Shown piece after piece: positions 43,207 through 53,836 of a DNA stretch of 64,000 nt. Position numbers and translations under genes: made by a program. Location: positions 2,271,759 to 2,335,758 of the forward strand of contig CAXAMN010018890.1 of assembly GCA_963970005.1 (NCBI GenBank), given 5' to 3'. Source of the stretch: Durusdinium trenchii. Its lineage: Eukaryota; Sar; Dinophyceae; Suessiales; Symbiodiniaceae. The notes below the pieces were generated by a model. It ran no database searches, was not told where the DNA came from, and saw only the letters and a list, made by a program, of their open reading frames with translations. Positions within the stretch are counted from its first letter, which is position 1, and every line of letters starts with the position of its first letter.

Positions 43207-45889
43207 GAACAAGACGAGAATTGGGCGGATCCTGATGCGGAGACAGTCCCCGGCATTGTGGCCGAGTCATCCTTGAAACAAACAGCCACTCCAGGTGAAG
43301 TTCCGCCAAAACCTGCCCAATGCCCAGGTCAGCCTGCGCCACCAAAAGTGGCAGCTGTAGCTACTCCTTGCCGTGCGGCTGAAGCGCAGAGAGCGAGCGT
43401 AGAGAGAGGGTCCGCTTCAGGGATGGATAGACCCACCGAACCAGGGACTCTAACATCTCCCGAAGCCCGGTCACCTGACCAAAGCAGTGGGACTGTGACC
43501 CAAACCCCCCTCTCAACGCCCTTATCCACTTCAAGTTCAACCCCTGGGACTGCAGAGGTTGAGGTACCTCCGGATCACTCTGAAAGTAGCCGACCAAATG
43601 CCCAGAAATTGCGGATCAGTGAAGCGGCGGCTGATGCGAGGTTGCGACGCCTCATGCAACCAAGCATGAAAACGGGTGAATTCAAGGTGTCTCAGGAAAT
43701 CATCAAACAGTACAAGCGGAATGGTAAGAGCAAGAAAAGCCTGCAGAAACTGTTCGAGACCTGTGGCTATGACCAGGACCCTTCTTGTGAAGAAAAGCTG
43801 TGTGTAAAAAACAATATTTGTTCCAATCCGAGGGCATGGAGGGAGGTGAGGGGTGTAATTAGTTGAAGCTTGGCCATCACCACAAAGCTCTAGAAGACTT
43901 GATGTAAACAAAATCAGTATGTTTGTGGGGAGATTGAAGGCAGGTCCCTATGGTCACAAAGTGTCTTCTCTCCGCATGTCCAGGAAAGCTTCCTCCAGGA
44001 ACTGGAGCTAATCCGGGAGGACGAACTCGCCAATGACTTCCTGGTTGAGGGACAGTTTTTGACAGAAAAGGAAATGTATGAAGACTGGTCTTGGTCAGAG
44101 TGTCTTGATACAATGATACGCGACAGTGATGTTGTGGTCTAAGCTAGAACCACTTAATCAGGTCAGAATTGTTCATGATTTGTTGACATCCTTGATGTGT
44201 TTCTTTTTATGGTTCTGGAACTAGGTCCTTCCGTTAATGTTTGAATGGGCCCCGCACGGTTCCAACTGCAGGCGAAGGGTAAATGCTGTTAAAGCGGCGG
44301 CTGCCCAAGACCCACAACGGCTCATGAGGTGTCTGCTCATGGTTCTGTGAAAGATGGATCTTGTGCTTGGATAAGTTCAGCCTGTTGCTGAATGCGCCAG
44401 GCGTGACAGGTATGAGCAGGGTGTTTATCGCTATTGGGCTGAGACGGCCGTGAAAGCCAACCAAAGGCGTGCCCGCTTTGTTTAACGGGATCTTGAAACC
44501 CTACTCCACAGAGCATCACTAAAACCTTTTTCAATGAATGCTTCAGTATAGATTATAGATCCGCACTCCATGACCTTGAAATACTCAATTTGATTCAATT
44601 TGTTTTTGGAGGCGATCCAGCAAGACTGCTCTCAAGCGCAGACTTGAGTGGTCTGAGACCGCGGACTTTGCAGCGTTTGAGAAGCCAGATGCCTTCGCTG
44701 GGCCTGCGCACCAGGTGGAGCGCCACAAGGTGGAGCCCCCCCCAGGTGGAGTCTAAGGACAAACGTGAGGCACCGCCCGTGAAGAAAAAGGAACAAGAAC
44801 CAGGTGGGGGCTGTTGATGGGATACGTCCTATACCTCAGGTTTTGAACACCAACACTTGTTTTTTAATGGGGTTGCTTGATCGGTCAGGCCACCATGATT
44901 GCAGCGATGATGATTCCCTTGAGGTCGATCCCGATGAGGTTTCCAAAGAGAAACAGCGGGAGAACTGTGAGAAACTCCGGAAGAAAGCAGGGTTGCCAGT
45001 TCTGGAGTTGGATGGCCTACCATCTGCCATTGCAAACAAAATGTCGAACCTTTGCCCTAAAACAGGAGTTCAGTTGAGAAAACATGAGGAAACTGTTCAT
45101 CGATCTACAATCTAATGTGCCTTGATTTGGAAAACGACCGAGCCAGTAATTAGCCTACCCTGCCTGCCGCTGATGTTCTCAGGACGTGTTTGGCCAAACG
45201 GATGAAAAAATTGGATGACTTAGCTGCAAAATTTGATGTGGAGGGCCTGACAGATCTGCAAACCAAGTCCCTTGTTTGATTTCTGTTGTCTAGATGCTTT
45301 TCAACCTGTCCTGTGGTCTATTCTGCAAATCTAGCAGTTGCCTGCCTCAGGATGCAAAAAAAGATCCGTGAAGTGAATGCTCAAATGAAGTCAGCCTTTG
45401 ACCAGATCTCCGATCTCACCAGTGAGGGGATTGTTAATGGCTTCACGGATGAGTTCTGTCCTTAGGTGAAACTTTAACATTGAACTTGCTTCCATTCTTT
45501 ACTCCGAAAGTGGGATTCACACCCAACCAAACAAAAATATCATTGGCTGCCCAGGTGTGAGGTCAAGTTCAGGGGCCTCTATGCCAAAGCTTCTACTGCG
45601 TGCCCAACCCAGACACTTTCCTAACTCGCACACTGGGTTCTTTGAAGATTGACTTGCCCTAGGGCTGCTGAAGCACTTGGATGTGAGACACGGATGAGGC
45701 CACCATTCCTCGCTCACTACATCTCACCAGCCACAACTCTAATTATTGGTGTCAAACTGTGCCAGCCTGCCTTGCAGGCCATTGATTCCCAAACCTGGAA
45801 GCGCTAAGACTGTGAAGCGGAAGGCTGCCCGAACTACAAAGGCAAAGGCCAAGAACCAGGCCAAGTCCAAAAAGGACAACAAGTCCTGA
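43207..45889 (+). CDS. Nine-exon C-terminal part of the element protein
   Basis: Exons 43207-43845, 43984-44099, 44273-44338, 44401-44466, 44621-44745, 44889-45072, 45183-45266, 45351-45452 and 45778-45889 join in phase at every junction into 497 codons ending in TGA. The first starts EQDENWADPDAETVPGIVAE and is disordered (proline, threonine, serine) before ADARLRRLMQPSMKTGEFKV and EIIKQYKRNGKSKKSLQKLF. Next come GQFLTEKEMYEDWSWSERRV, RDRYEQGVYRYWAETAVKAN, RRLEWSETADFAAFEKPDAF, coiled-coil segments (KRMKKLDDLAAKFDVEGL, MQKKIREVNAQMKSAF) and a basic tail (KTVKRKAARTTKAKAKNQAK). Introns are 62-325 bases and several donors sit one base before the usual AG|GT (CA|GTTGAG, AA|GTCCCT, GA|GTTCTG). 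ARLRR-type and FLTEKEM-type segments recur, from memory, in repeated dinoflagellate proteins. Function unknown. Confidence 0.65.
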
Positions 45890-45939
45890 TAATCAGGATT
45901 TGATGGGTTACTGGACTGGAGGCCATTTGACTTCTTGTT

Positions 45940-46420
45940 GTGGGTCCCGTTGGTGTGGTGGCTGGAGAGAAAACCAGTCCAAACAAACACCAGAATTTGA
46001 TTTTGAGAATGGGTAGTGATGGGGCTGAACAGTTCACTCTTTCTAGACTTTTGCTGCGAAGTATCTCGAGTGAATGCATCAAGCATAAAGCTGTTTTGAA
46101 TCCTCTAGTTGAAACCTTTCTGAAGCCAAACCCACTACTTGCACTTGCCATCGCTTTCTTCAGAGCGTGGCGTTTCATCGTACCGAGGGTTTCTGCAATT
46201 GAGTGCAAAAGTGCCACGGTAGGAATGCGGATTCACAGTGCTATGTTGTGAACTCTGACACTTACTTCAAATCTGGTAGTTTGATGCTGGCACTTACTTC
46301 AACACTCCCGATGGTGTGAACTTGCCAGGAACAAAGGGTCAACCCAATGAACAGTCTACGCAGTTTGAAGCCTATGCTGAAGCAATTGCGGATGGAGCCG
46401 CAGCCTCAATGACTCGCTAG
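45940..46420 (+). CDS. Small exon(s) before the second frame
   Basis: The clearest part is 46280-46420: after CTGGTAG the frame reads FDAGTYFNTPDGVNLPGTKG then QPNEQSTQFEAYAEAIADGA and stops at TAG. An upstream frame (46000-46250) with LNPLVETFLKPNPLLALAIA is less certain. Whether this is a separate small gene or leads into the frame at 46585 is unknown. Confidence 0.4.
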
Positions 46421-46584
46421 ATCTCAATAGATTTCTGAGTGTGAATAGAAATTAGTGGCTTCGTGTTTGGAAAAACATTTTTTGTTTTTGGGGGTGTGGG
46501 CTATAGTGGCCCTGCATCCGGTCCAAGGTCCCCGCCATAACTTGTGAGAGAGTCCATCGTGGTGCTCTCGTTGACAGCGGCCTG

Positions 46585-48315
46585 ATGCCGCAATCGGAAA
46601 ACAAGCGGAAGATTCACAATGTGACCAGAACTGCCTACCGAACGATCAGCAGGCTTGGAATTGGCTGGAAGATTCCCTTAGATATTCATGACCATTTCTT
46701 TGAAGATGGAGAACACTTGCCGGTACACTTTTTGCATCCTGCCAAGATATTGCAGTTCGTGACAGCTAACAATCCCGAGCTGGTTTTTGGTGGTGGGGAC
46801 GATGGTGGGGTAGTAGCCTTTTGGGAAGCTTTTCGGCACTATCACAATTCGCATGAAGTCTACGGGGCCCACTCTGGTCATCTCAATCGTGTAATTCCTA
46901 TTGCCCTTCATGGTGATGAGGGGCGTGGCAAGCGCAGAAGCAGTACTACTGTATTCAGCTTTGAAAGTGTTCTGGGTGCCTTTGGTGACCGAACCCCATG
47001 TTCAACATGTGCTGGATCAAGGGTGGAAGCATACCAGGGGGATCCTCGTGCGAGAAGGCTGGTGTGCAACTTGCAGGGACATTCTTTTTTGCAACATTAC
47101 CCCCTATTTGTCATTCCGGGGGTGCTTGCGAAGGAATACAAAGGTTTGGTTCACGAGATGGTGCAAAAAGCAGCCGACATGTTCTACCAGCTCTTTCATG
47201 AAGGCTTCATGGTGAATGACCAGCGGTACTATGCGGCAGTGATCGGCTCCAAAGGTGATCTAAAATGGATGAGCTTGATCGCCAAACTAACTCGTGGATA
47301 CGAGTTTAAAGGCCGTGTCAGGGACCTTCCCTCGTGTCACCAGTGCCTTGCTGGACATGCCAACTTCCCAGCAGAAAGCCTGGGACAGCGGCCAGAGTGG
47401 CTAAGCACAATGTTTGTTGAGAGACCCTGGGATGAGGGTAGCCCGGAGAGTTTGCCTGATCTAATCCGCATTCCCTTTGATGGTGGCAAACCAGAATGGC
47501 TTTACAAACACGACGTGTTTCATGTTCTCCGATTGGGAGTGTTCCGCGACTTTGCAGCAAGCGTGATCTTGCTACTTCTTCGCTGGGATCATTTTGGCAG
47601 TCAAGGAGATCTTGACACAAAACTTCAAGGTGCACATGGTCATTTTCGACTTTGGCAGCAGGGGAGCCGGAAGAAGGCATCATTGAGGTCTTTCAGCAAA
47701 AACCTCTTTACATACAAGACCAAAAAATCATACCCCTACGCGAATGTCAAGGCTTCTGATTGTAGCCTGATCTTACAGTGGTTGGTGGTTCTGGTCATTG
47801 GGATCTTGACTGCGGGACCTCCGCAAGAACAACTTGAAGTGCTGAACACCATTCTTGCTACTTGTCGTTTGGCAATCTCCTTCTATGACCTCATCACGTC
47901 ACATAACATGTTCCTGGACAAAGCCTGTGCAGTGAATCTGTTCCAGAGAGGTCAGTCTTTTGTCAATGGGTACGTGTACCTGGCTCGGTGGTCTTTAGAT
48001 CACCATCACTGTCTTTTTGCCCTCAAACCCAAACTCCACTTCCACAAACACATACTGGAGGAGATCAAAGCTCAGCTTGATGCTGGCTCGACCTTTGTTC
48101 TCAATCCGTTGATCTTTGACTGTTGTCGCAATGAAGATCTGATCGGACGAATCTGCAAAATTTCAAGAAAGATTGATGGTCGGATCTTACACAAAAGGGT
48201 GCTTGAGAACTTCCTGATTAAAGCTGGCATCCTGGCCCGCCATGCTGCCAAAGACCAAGCACCCCGGCGCCGGCGCAGGGGAAAAGCGTCTTGCCCGCCA
48301 TGCCGGAGGTGGTGA
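46585..48315 (+). CDS. 576-codon intronless ORF, transposase-like family?
   Basis: One uninterrupted frame, open upstream to about 46512, where an acceptor (GGCTATAG) could attach it to an earlier exon; the ATG at 46585 is the first in frame. Landmarks: LHPAKILQFVTANNPELVFG (about residue 50), VIPIALHGDEGRGKRRSSTT (about 105), two CxxC-type pairs (CSTCAG, CHQC), KHDVFHVLRLGVFRDFAASV (about 310), KPKLHFHKHILEEIK (about 490), NEDLIGRICKISRKI (about 530) and an arginine-rich C-terminus. HGDEG and EDxxGRxxxxSR-type signatures recur, as I remember, in a very large dinoflagellate family. Conserved D, E and H residues would fit a nuclease or transposase, but I cannot map a DDE or other catalytic fold, so the function is a guess. 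The long intact frame suggests recent constraint or activity. Confidence 0.7.
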   Translation: MPQSENKRKIHNVTRTAYRTISRLGIGWKIPLDIHDHFFEDGEHLPVHFLHPAKILQFVTANNPELVFGGGDDGGVVAFWEAFRHYHNSHEVYGAHSGHLNRVIPIALHGDEGRGKRRSSTTVFSFESVLGAFGDRTPCSTCAGSRVEAYQGDPRARRLVCNLQGHSFLQHYPLFVIPGVLAKEYKGLVHEMVQKAADMFYQLFHEGFMVNDQRYYAAVIGSKGDLKWMSLIAKLTRGYEFKGRVRDLPSCHQCLAGHANFPAESLGQRPEWLSTMFVERPWDEGSPESLPDLIRIPFDGGKPEWLYKHDVFHVLRLGVFRDFAASVILLLLRWDHFGSQGDLDTKLQGAHGHFRLWQQGSRKKASLRSFSKNLFTYKTKKSYPYANVKASDCSLILQWLVVLVIGILTAGPPQEQLEVLNTILATCRLAISFYDLITSHNMFLDKACAVNLFQRGQSFVNGYVYLARWSLDHHHCLFALKPKLHFHKHILEEIKAQLDAGSTFVLNPLIFDCCRNEDLIGRICKISRKIDGRILHKRVLENFLIKAGILARHAAKDQAPRRRRRGKASCPPCRRW

Positions 48316-48491
48316 AGCATCACTTCTTCAGTCTTGAGTGGTGGAGTTTGGGTGTTCTTCTGTTTGTCTACTGTGGCATTGTTATAACAAAGGTAAACCA
48401 TGCACATCAGAACATGGATGTTATCCAAGTATGACTGATTATGATTGATGCAAACACCATAGAAGACCCTGTGTCTCAACCTTTATGATCT

Positions 48492-48570
48492 GAAACGGCG
48501 ATATTTTTTGGAAGCGGCGATCTTTCATCCAAACGACGATAAATAGTTGAGTTTCATGAGACGGCGTTCT
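48492..48570 (+). repeat. AAACGGCG-type motifs after the second frame
   Basis: GAAACGGCGATATTTTTTGG, then GAAGCGGCGATCTTTC, AAACGACGATAAATAG and GAGACGGCGTTCTTTTTGC follow each other at 20-30-base spacing about 180 bases after the stop. They resemble the 21-base repeat at 42157 and may mark an element end or an internal regulatory block. Confidence 0.55.
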
Positions 48571-49427
48571 TTTTGCACAGGTGGATTCTCCAGGTATGAC
48601 TGGAAGTATGGTGTGCGAAGATGTTTTGTGTTAGAAGGTACGTATTGCGAGTATTTAGTCGGTGCGTCATTTGTTATGTTTTTTCCTACTTATGCAGGAT
48701 CCCCAAACTTGGACAATCTGATCTTTACCCACCAGTTCATAGACCCTCCATCAACAAAACGGGATAAATAGGGGACTCAGTTGGCTGGAGGATGCCGGAG
48801 GCGCGTTCTCACACTTTCGGGTTTGTGCTTTCTCTCGGTTGAGACTGACTCACGGCAGAAAATAGCGGATCAGGCCGGTGATCGGCTATCCCTGCGCTCA
48901 CCCTTTTTGTTGATGGTTGCCACGTCATGAGATTGACAGAGGCATGCAAAAGAGTAATGGCTTCGGTCCGCCCAAGGACTGAAAGCTCAAATACGGTGGG
49001 TCCTGTGATGCGGTATATGTATGATTATATATACATTTCCCAGACACTCCATGTATGCCATATGCCTACATTGGGGGGGTTTGGGGGCGTTTGGGTTTGA
49101 AATGAGTGTCGCTGAAGACAACACAACCTCCGAGACTCCGGGAACTCCAAAAGACATTCGACGTTTCAGCATGTGAACCCGCGACCACCGTGTATCACCT
49201 GATGCCACAGGTACCGACCGTGGAGCGGGATCCAGTACTGCCGCCAATGCCACAAGAATCCCGAAGACCAATTCAATCAGGATTCCGAACATCCTCCACT
49301 TGTTCACATCACCCATCACTAGATATCACTACTTTTTCACCACTGCCGTGACCCTCCCACACCCCCAAAGAACCGGCTGAACGAGCCTTGGCGGCGGAAC
49401 GTTGGCGGAACGCCAGCCGCGTCGCAG
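48571..49427. other. Spacer between the element and the next gene
   Basis: No supported exon. At 49037-49080 it contains CAGACACTCCATG and GCCTACATTGGGG, one diverged copy of a repeat that recurs as a hairpin at 50009. Confidence 0.3.
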
Positions 49428-50743
49428 GTTGAGGAGTTGCATCACCTCCCGGGCACTGTGCGATCTCAGCTGCGACACGGCGCCCCAGATCTCGCTGTGG
49501 CTCCTGCAGCACGCAGGCGTTTTGAGAGACGTCAGTTCACTAATTCTTGGTAGCATGTTGTTTAAATACATTTGCAGTTTACATAAATTGCAGTTTTACA
49601 GAGAGAGAGAGAGAGAGGAAGTCTGGAACTGGAGGTGGGCCCAAGAACCACACCTTTGTCCTCCTTTTTGCTCTCACACCTTTTTCGCGAAACTCAGAAG
49701 CACAGCGGAGGCGATGCGCAGATCATGAGCTGTGTTTGCAGCGCCTGGAGGCAGCTGGTGCATCTCTACCGGTCCCGGTGGCCTCAGGAGTCCCACTGTG
49801 GGCCATGGCCGAGGTGTTGGGGCCCAGGGGGTGGACCGTTGAACGCATTTACATCATTTATTCTAAATATCATATAGTATAGATATTTTTGCATTTCCGG
49901 CAGACCCTTGGTCTCAATGGCTGGCAAGGGGTGTTTGTCCTCCCCTTAGGGTCCGAACAGTTTGCCCTTGGGTTCTCCTGGTTTAGCAAGATAATGCAAC
50001 ACCCAGACGCTCCATGAGACTGCCATATATGCCTACATTGGGGTGGTTTGGGGCCAATGTAGGCAAATATGCCAGTCCCATGGAGCCTTTGGGATATAGT
50101 AACATGCATTGCTGGTGGATACTGGCAGTTGAGAGCGCTTGAACCGGCATCGATGCCTTTTGGAGTTCGACTTCGTTCGACCGGTCCCGTGCGAGGACTT
50201 CCTTCGGCTTTTTCAGCTGCAAGGCAACCATGGCTGGCCTGTGGCACGGCCTTGGCAAATCCTCCAGGCCCAGGGTGAAGTTGATTTGGGAAAGAAGGAT
50301 AGCTTATCAGGTAACAATATGTATACCAGGCTGCAACATACAGACTTCCACTTTTAAACAAGGAAAATCCTTTAAGGTAATTGGTGAACTGACTCAGCAA
50401 GAATGCCACTGCGCCAGTCCGAGAATCGCAGAGCTCCGGTCCAGGTGGCTCCGGAGAACGGCATGAGGTCCGAGAGTTTTTCCAGAACATCCCATCCAGA
50501 GCACCCATCCCATGCCATCCTTGAAGTTTCAGATCCCCAAAAAGCATCCACCCACGCAGGGCCAGACCTGGGGGGCTGTTTTGGTTGCTCAAAACATCGC
50601 TCGTCTTTGAGGTCTTGAGCCGGTCCTGCTGGCAGAACATGCTCCATCTCACCGATTTGCCCTCCTTCCGCGAACACGCCTGGCCGGTCTTCGTGACCTC
50701 TGTAGCGTTGAAGATGCCGGTGAAGCCCCAGCCGGACAACTAG
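49428..50743 (+). CDS. Four-exon gene with F-box-like segment
   Basis: Exons 49428-49530, 49698-49813, 50136-50274 and 50612-50743. The first two join in phase 0 (GAGAC|GTCAGT to AACTCAG) and read LRSCITSRALCDLSCDTAPQ, ISLWLLQHAGVLRD, then DAQIMSCVCSAWRQLVHLYR. Helix-rich text ending in V-C-x-x-W-R-x-L resembles the F-box of SCF ubiquitin-ligase adaptors. Exon 3 reads RCLLEFDFVRPVPCEDFLRL with NHGWPVARPWQILQAQ. The terminal exon reads CWQNMLHLTDLPSFREHAWP, VFVTSVALKMPVKPQPDN and stops at TAG. Third positions are about 60-85% G or C. Sequence at 50390-50600 may hold another exon, and the 5' end is missing. Introns of 170-340 bases are short for this window. The F-box call is tentative; the gene call is firmer. 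Confidence 0.55.
50009..50086. repeat. Hairpin of about 33-base arms in an intron
   Basis: GCTCCATGAGACTGCCATAT plus ATGCCTACATTGG (50009-50041) is repeated inverted at 50054-50086 with a few mismatches; the inner GCCTACATTGG/CCAATGTAGGC is perfect. A diverged single arm sits at 49037-49080. It looks like a small foldback (MITE-like) element. Confidence 0.8.
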
Positions 50744-53700
50744 CACCTCGGACAGCCCAAGTAAACACCTTCTCACCACGCAAACATGTGGATGGGGACC
50801 ATGGGGAGACCTTTAAGGGGTGGTGTTCTGAATAGACTCCCCTTACCTACCAACTAGCGCAATTAGACACCCACAAAGGGTCTCCTGGTGGATGGATGGA
50901 TGGTGAATTGTGGGAATGGCCGGACTGGGGGTCGGTGTGGTTGGGTCATGCTGACGGGCCTTTCCATCCGCGGACCTATGTCGCAGCGTTCCTCACAATA
51001 CACGTGGTTTGATACCTCCTGAGGGACTCTCAGATGCCACTGCAGGCGGCAACTTAGGGATTTGGTCCCAAGGTTTTTGTTCGATTCTTTTTGGCTACAA
51101 GCACGCGTAGGCCGGATGAATGCGGCAACAGTGTCTTGCACAGCTGTGCATCTTCGTGAGGCTTGACATTTGTTGAACACTGTTGAGCACTGTGATCCCA
51201 AGTTCCCACATGCTATACATACTTTGCCAAGCATCGGTTCTTCGCGGACGGAATCAGCATGTGACCCGTCCATCCCGGGGGTGCACGAAGCCGAAAACGT
51301 CGACCGCTGAACTTCTCAGTTTGGATTTCTCTACACTGCGATCCTTGCGGACACCCTTTGGTGCCTTTGCATGGATGCTCGGGCACAACGGGTACGAAGT
51401 GTGATGGACGGATGGAAGGATGGACGGGGTGTTCTGACTTTGATAGACATGACATCGCCCAGCACCCCGTCTCACTTGGAGTTCTGGAGTTCGGGCTGAG
51501 TAGTTTGGAGACGATGCGACGCGCAGACGCACCACTCATTCAGGAAGCTCCTCCATGATGTGCCACTGCCGTGGGCAAAGATGATGGCTACCAGGTGAGG
51601 CGGTATGGGAGGGAGTGAATGACCGTGTATTCTAAAGACAAAGGAGGTTGTTTAGGAGGTGCACGGCTGGAGTCATTGAGGGGTGTGGTAAGTGTGGTAC
51701 CTCAAAACCTTGAGAGAGGAGTTGCTTTGGCATGATTCAGATGCAGAGACTTGGTCATTTCCCGGTGGTTGTGGACACGAGGGGTATCGGATGAAGACAT
51801 GGGGGTCAACAAACCAGTTCCAAGTATCAACACCATTGTGGTTGCTGATTGTTGGCGTTGGACATCGAATGACATCGGTTTAACGCCTAGGGCGGCTAGG
51901 GGGGTTGCAAGAGGCATACACTCCCTGAAATCATCATGATCATGGTTACGTGGATTGCACCACCAGCTTGGTATTCGCAAAAGGGTCAGGAAAAGGGGGC
52001 CGTGCCATCCACGTTGGGCCCCTGATTCTTCCAGGGAGTGTACGTCTTTTTGGTCGCCAAAGGAGGTCGCCCAAAACGGCCAGACCCGTGGGTCCCCCGT
52101 CCGACGAGGCCCGCGGTACGAGAGGGGATGACCTCGTCGCGAGCATCGCCCTGTGTCGCTTGGTCGCCGGGAAGAGCGGAGGTGGAGACTGTGACGTTGA
52201 CACGAAAAGGACAAAACCGTTGGGACACCAAAGGATCCCATGTGCCATGATGCTAGGTTTCTAGGTTCTGGATACGGATGCATGTTTCTGGGATTTTCTA
52301 GGAGGGCGCTCATCAGTTGAGACCAATATCACACACCGAAGAAAGGGAGGGAGGGAGGGAGGGAGGGAGGGAACCCCAGATGCTTTGGCATCTCAGACGC
52401 CTTACTGTGGCATCCCAGTTTCCCATGCAAAACAACTGAATATGACAATGATGTCGAAAGCACTACAGGCAAATATGGACTACCCTCCGACTGACTCACA
52501 TGGAAGTGGACAATTCTTTGTGTGGCATTGGGAAGGTCAACTTCCCATGGGGCCTGGGTAATTTATTTGGGGACCACATGTTGGTCGAAGACGATCGTTC
52601 CTGTAGCAGGCGTGGAGTCACGCGACCCTTTTGAGGAGGGCAAGGGTTTGCACCCATCGAGCATGAAGACCTATCTCCCGTTAGTGATTCAGAATGCCTG
52701 AACCGGCTTCATCTCCATGTGCGCTTCAATCGCTGGCCGGCAAGCGAAGCCACCAGCGTCGCCGCTGCCGAACACCGGCCGGGCAGTGAGTCCAACTGCC
52801 GCCCCCTTTTTGGCTCATCGCTGAAGTCGGTCCTTTGAAGTCTTGTCGGTCGCGCAAGACCAGTCGCTCGTTGCGTTGTTCCGGCCGGCCATGGCATATC
52901 CCACCTTGTTGCGCTCAGATTGGGAGGAGACTTGACAACGAACTGAGAAGAAAAAACATATAATATAATATAATATATATTTAATCTTGGATTATTTTGA
53001 AAGTCCTTCTGGACATGAAGACCGAGACAGGGCTGTGAAAGAATGTGACCGCGGAAGGTTGCTTGCTTCCTTCGCACGAGGACCTTGCGTGAGCACAGGT
53101 GCCGCTTCCTTCGCTCCAGTCTTTCAAGCTTTGAAGGCGGCGCGGCGTCGCCGGCGTCGGCCAATTGGAGTTGGTTGAAAGAGCCATCGTGCCAGCCTTT
53201 TGGAGGCATGCACGACTGCAGAACACTGCCCCAGAACATCCCAGAACCAAATCAGGGGAAGACCGACCTTGCTCATCACCGCTTTCAGGACTCCTCGTTC
53301 GCCCCTGCCGGTGCCACAAGGGGGAAGGGCGTGCGAAGCGCTGACGAACGGCACCACGCGTGCCGCAAAGGCGAAGGCAGCGAAACGATCTATTACATGC
53401 AAGATCCTTTTTCCGGGATTTGATCCCGAGCAACACCAGGAAAGGGCAGTCGCGCGTTTTTTGGATGGCTTTCACTGTGCCCAACTGGTTTTGCTTTCTT
53501 GAGGAGTCCATTTTGAGTTTGGGCCGGAATTGTTGCCAGGACTTCGAACTGGTCCCACGCATCATCGGACGCAATGGGTGAAACGTGCAACAGATTGCCA
53601 GCACCACCACTTGCAAAGTGCGCGTTCGTGGTCGTGGCAGCAGCCATTTGGAGATCCGTGACAATGGAGAGTACAAGGACTCGCTTTTGCACACACAGCA

Positions 53701-53836
53701 GCAATGCTGCAAGAGAATCAGAAAAGAGAAAAGGAAATTGAATATCAAGTAAAAGCAACAGCATCCCAAATTAGCAAATTGTTCGCTTTTGGGTTCCTTT
53801 ACTCAGAGCGTCAGCCCTTTTCCATTTTGTTTACAG
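50744..53836. other. Mixed stretch with weak + strand exon candidates
   Basis: Candidates: 51990-52260 with DEARGTRGDDLVASIALCRL; 52690-52785, GC-rich, with RFNRWPASEATSVAAAEHRP or an ATG-led frame MPEPASSPCALQSLAGKRS; 53097-53168 with FAPVFQALKAARRRRRRPIG; and 53290-53385 with GGRACEALTNGTTRAAKAKA. Each has an acceptor-like AG but two frames or strands compete, so none is called separately. A GGGA microsatellite lies at 52345-52371. A 262-codon antisense frame across 52981-53769 has no codon bias. Confidence 0.3.

Larger units (their letters stand above)
36320..48600 (+). mobile_element. Putative 12 kb dinoflagellate mobile element
   Basis: All coding signals from about 36.3 to 48.3 kb lie on the + strand (apart from one antisense fragment), use introns of mostly 60-350 bases, have lower third-position G/C than the host exons, and encode in order: a possible YPFDNYWDVVDSAKE segment, an acidic DSQP repeat, a basic lysine/alanine segment, a C5-methyltransferase-like domain, an acidic coiled-coil region, and an intronless frame of 576 codons. 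From memory of dinoflagellate genomes these segments belong to highly repeated, poorly annotated families, which is why I infer a mobile or formerly mobile unit. I could not find terminal repeats or target-site duplications, so the ends are approximate, and two adjacent elements remain possible. Confidence 0.5.

Noticed and set aside
44738-44746. Frameshift in a run of eight C residues
   Set aside because: AG|GT at 44745/44746 is a donor and the exon at 44889 continues in phase, so no shift is needed.
49870-50739. 289-codon minus-strand frame
   Set aside because: It is antisense to exons 3 and 4 of the F-box-like gene, which have the better third-position bias and splice signals, and it runs through the hairpin.
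52981-53769. 262-codon minus-strand frame starting with a hydrophobic stretch
   Set aside because: No codon bias and low-complexity text; it shadows GC-rich + strand exon candidates.
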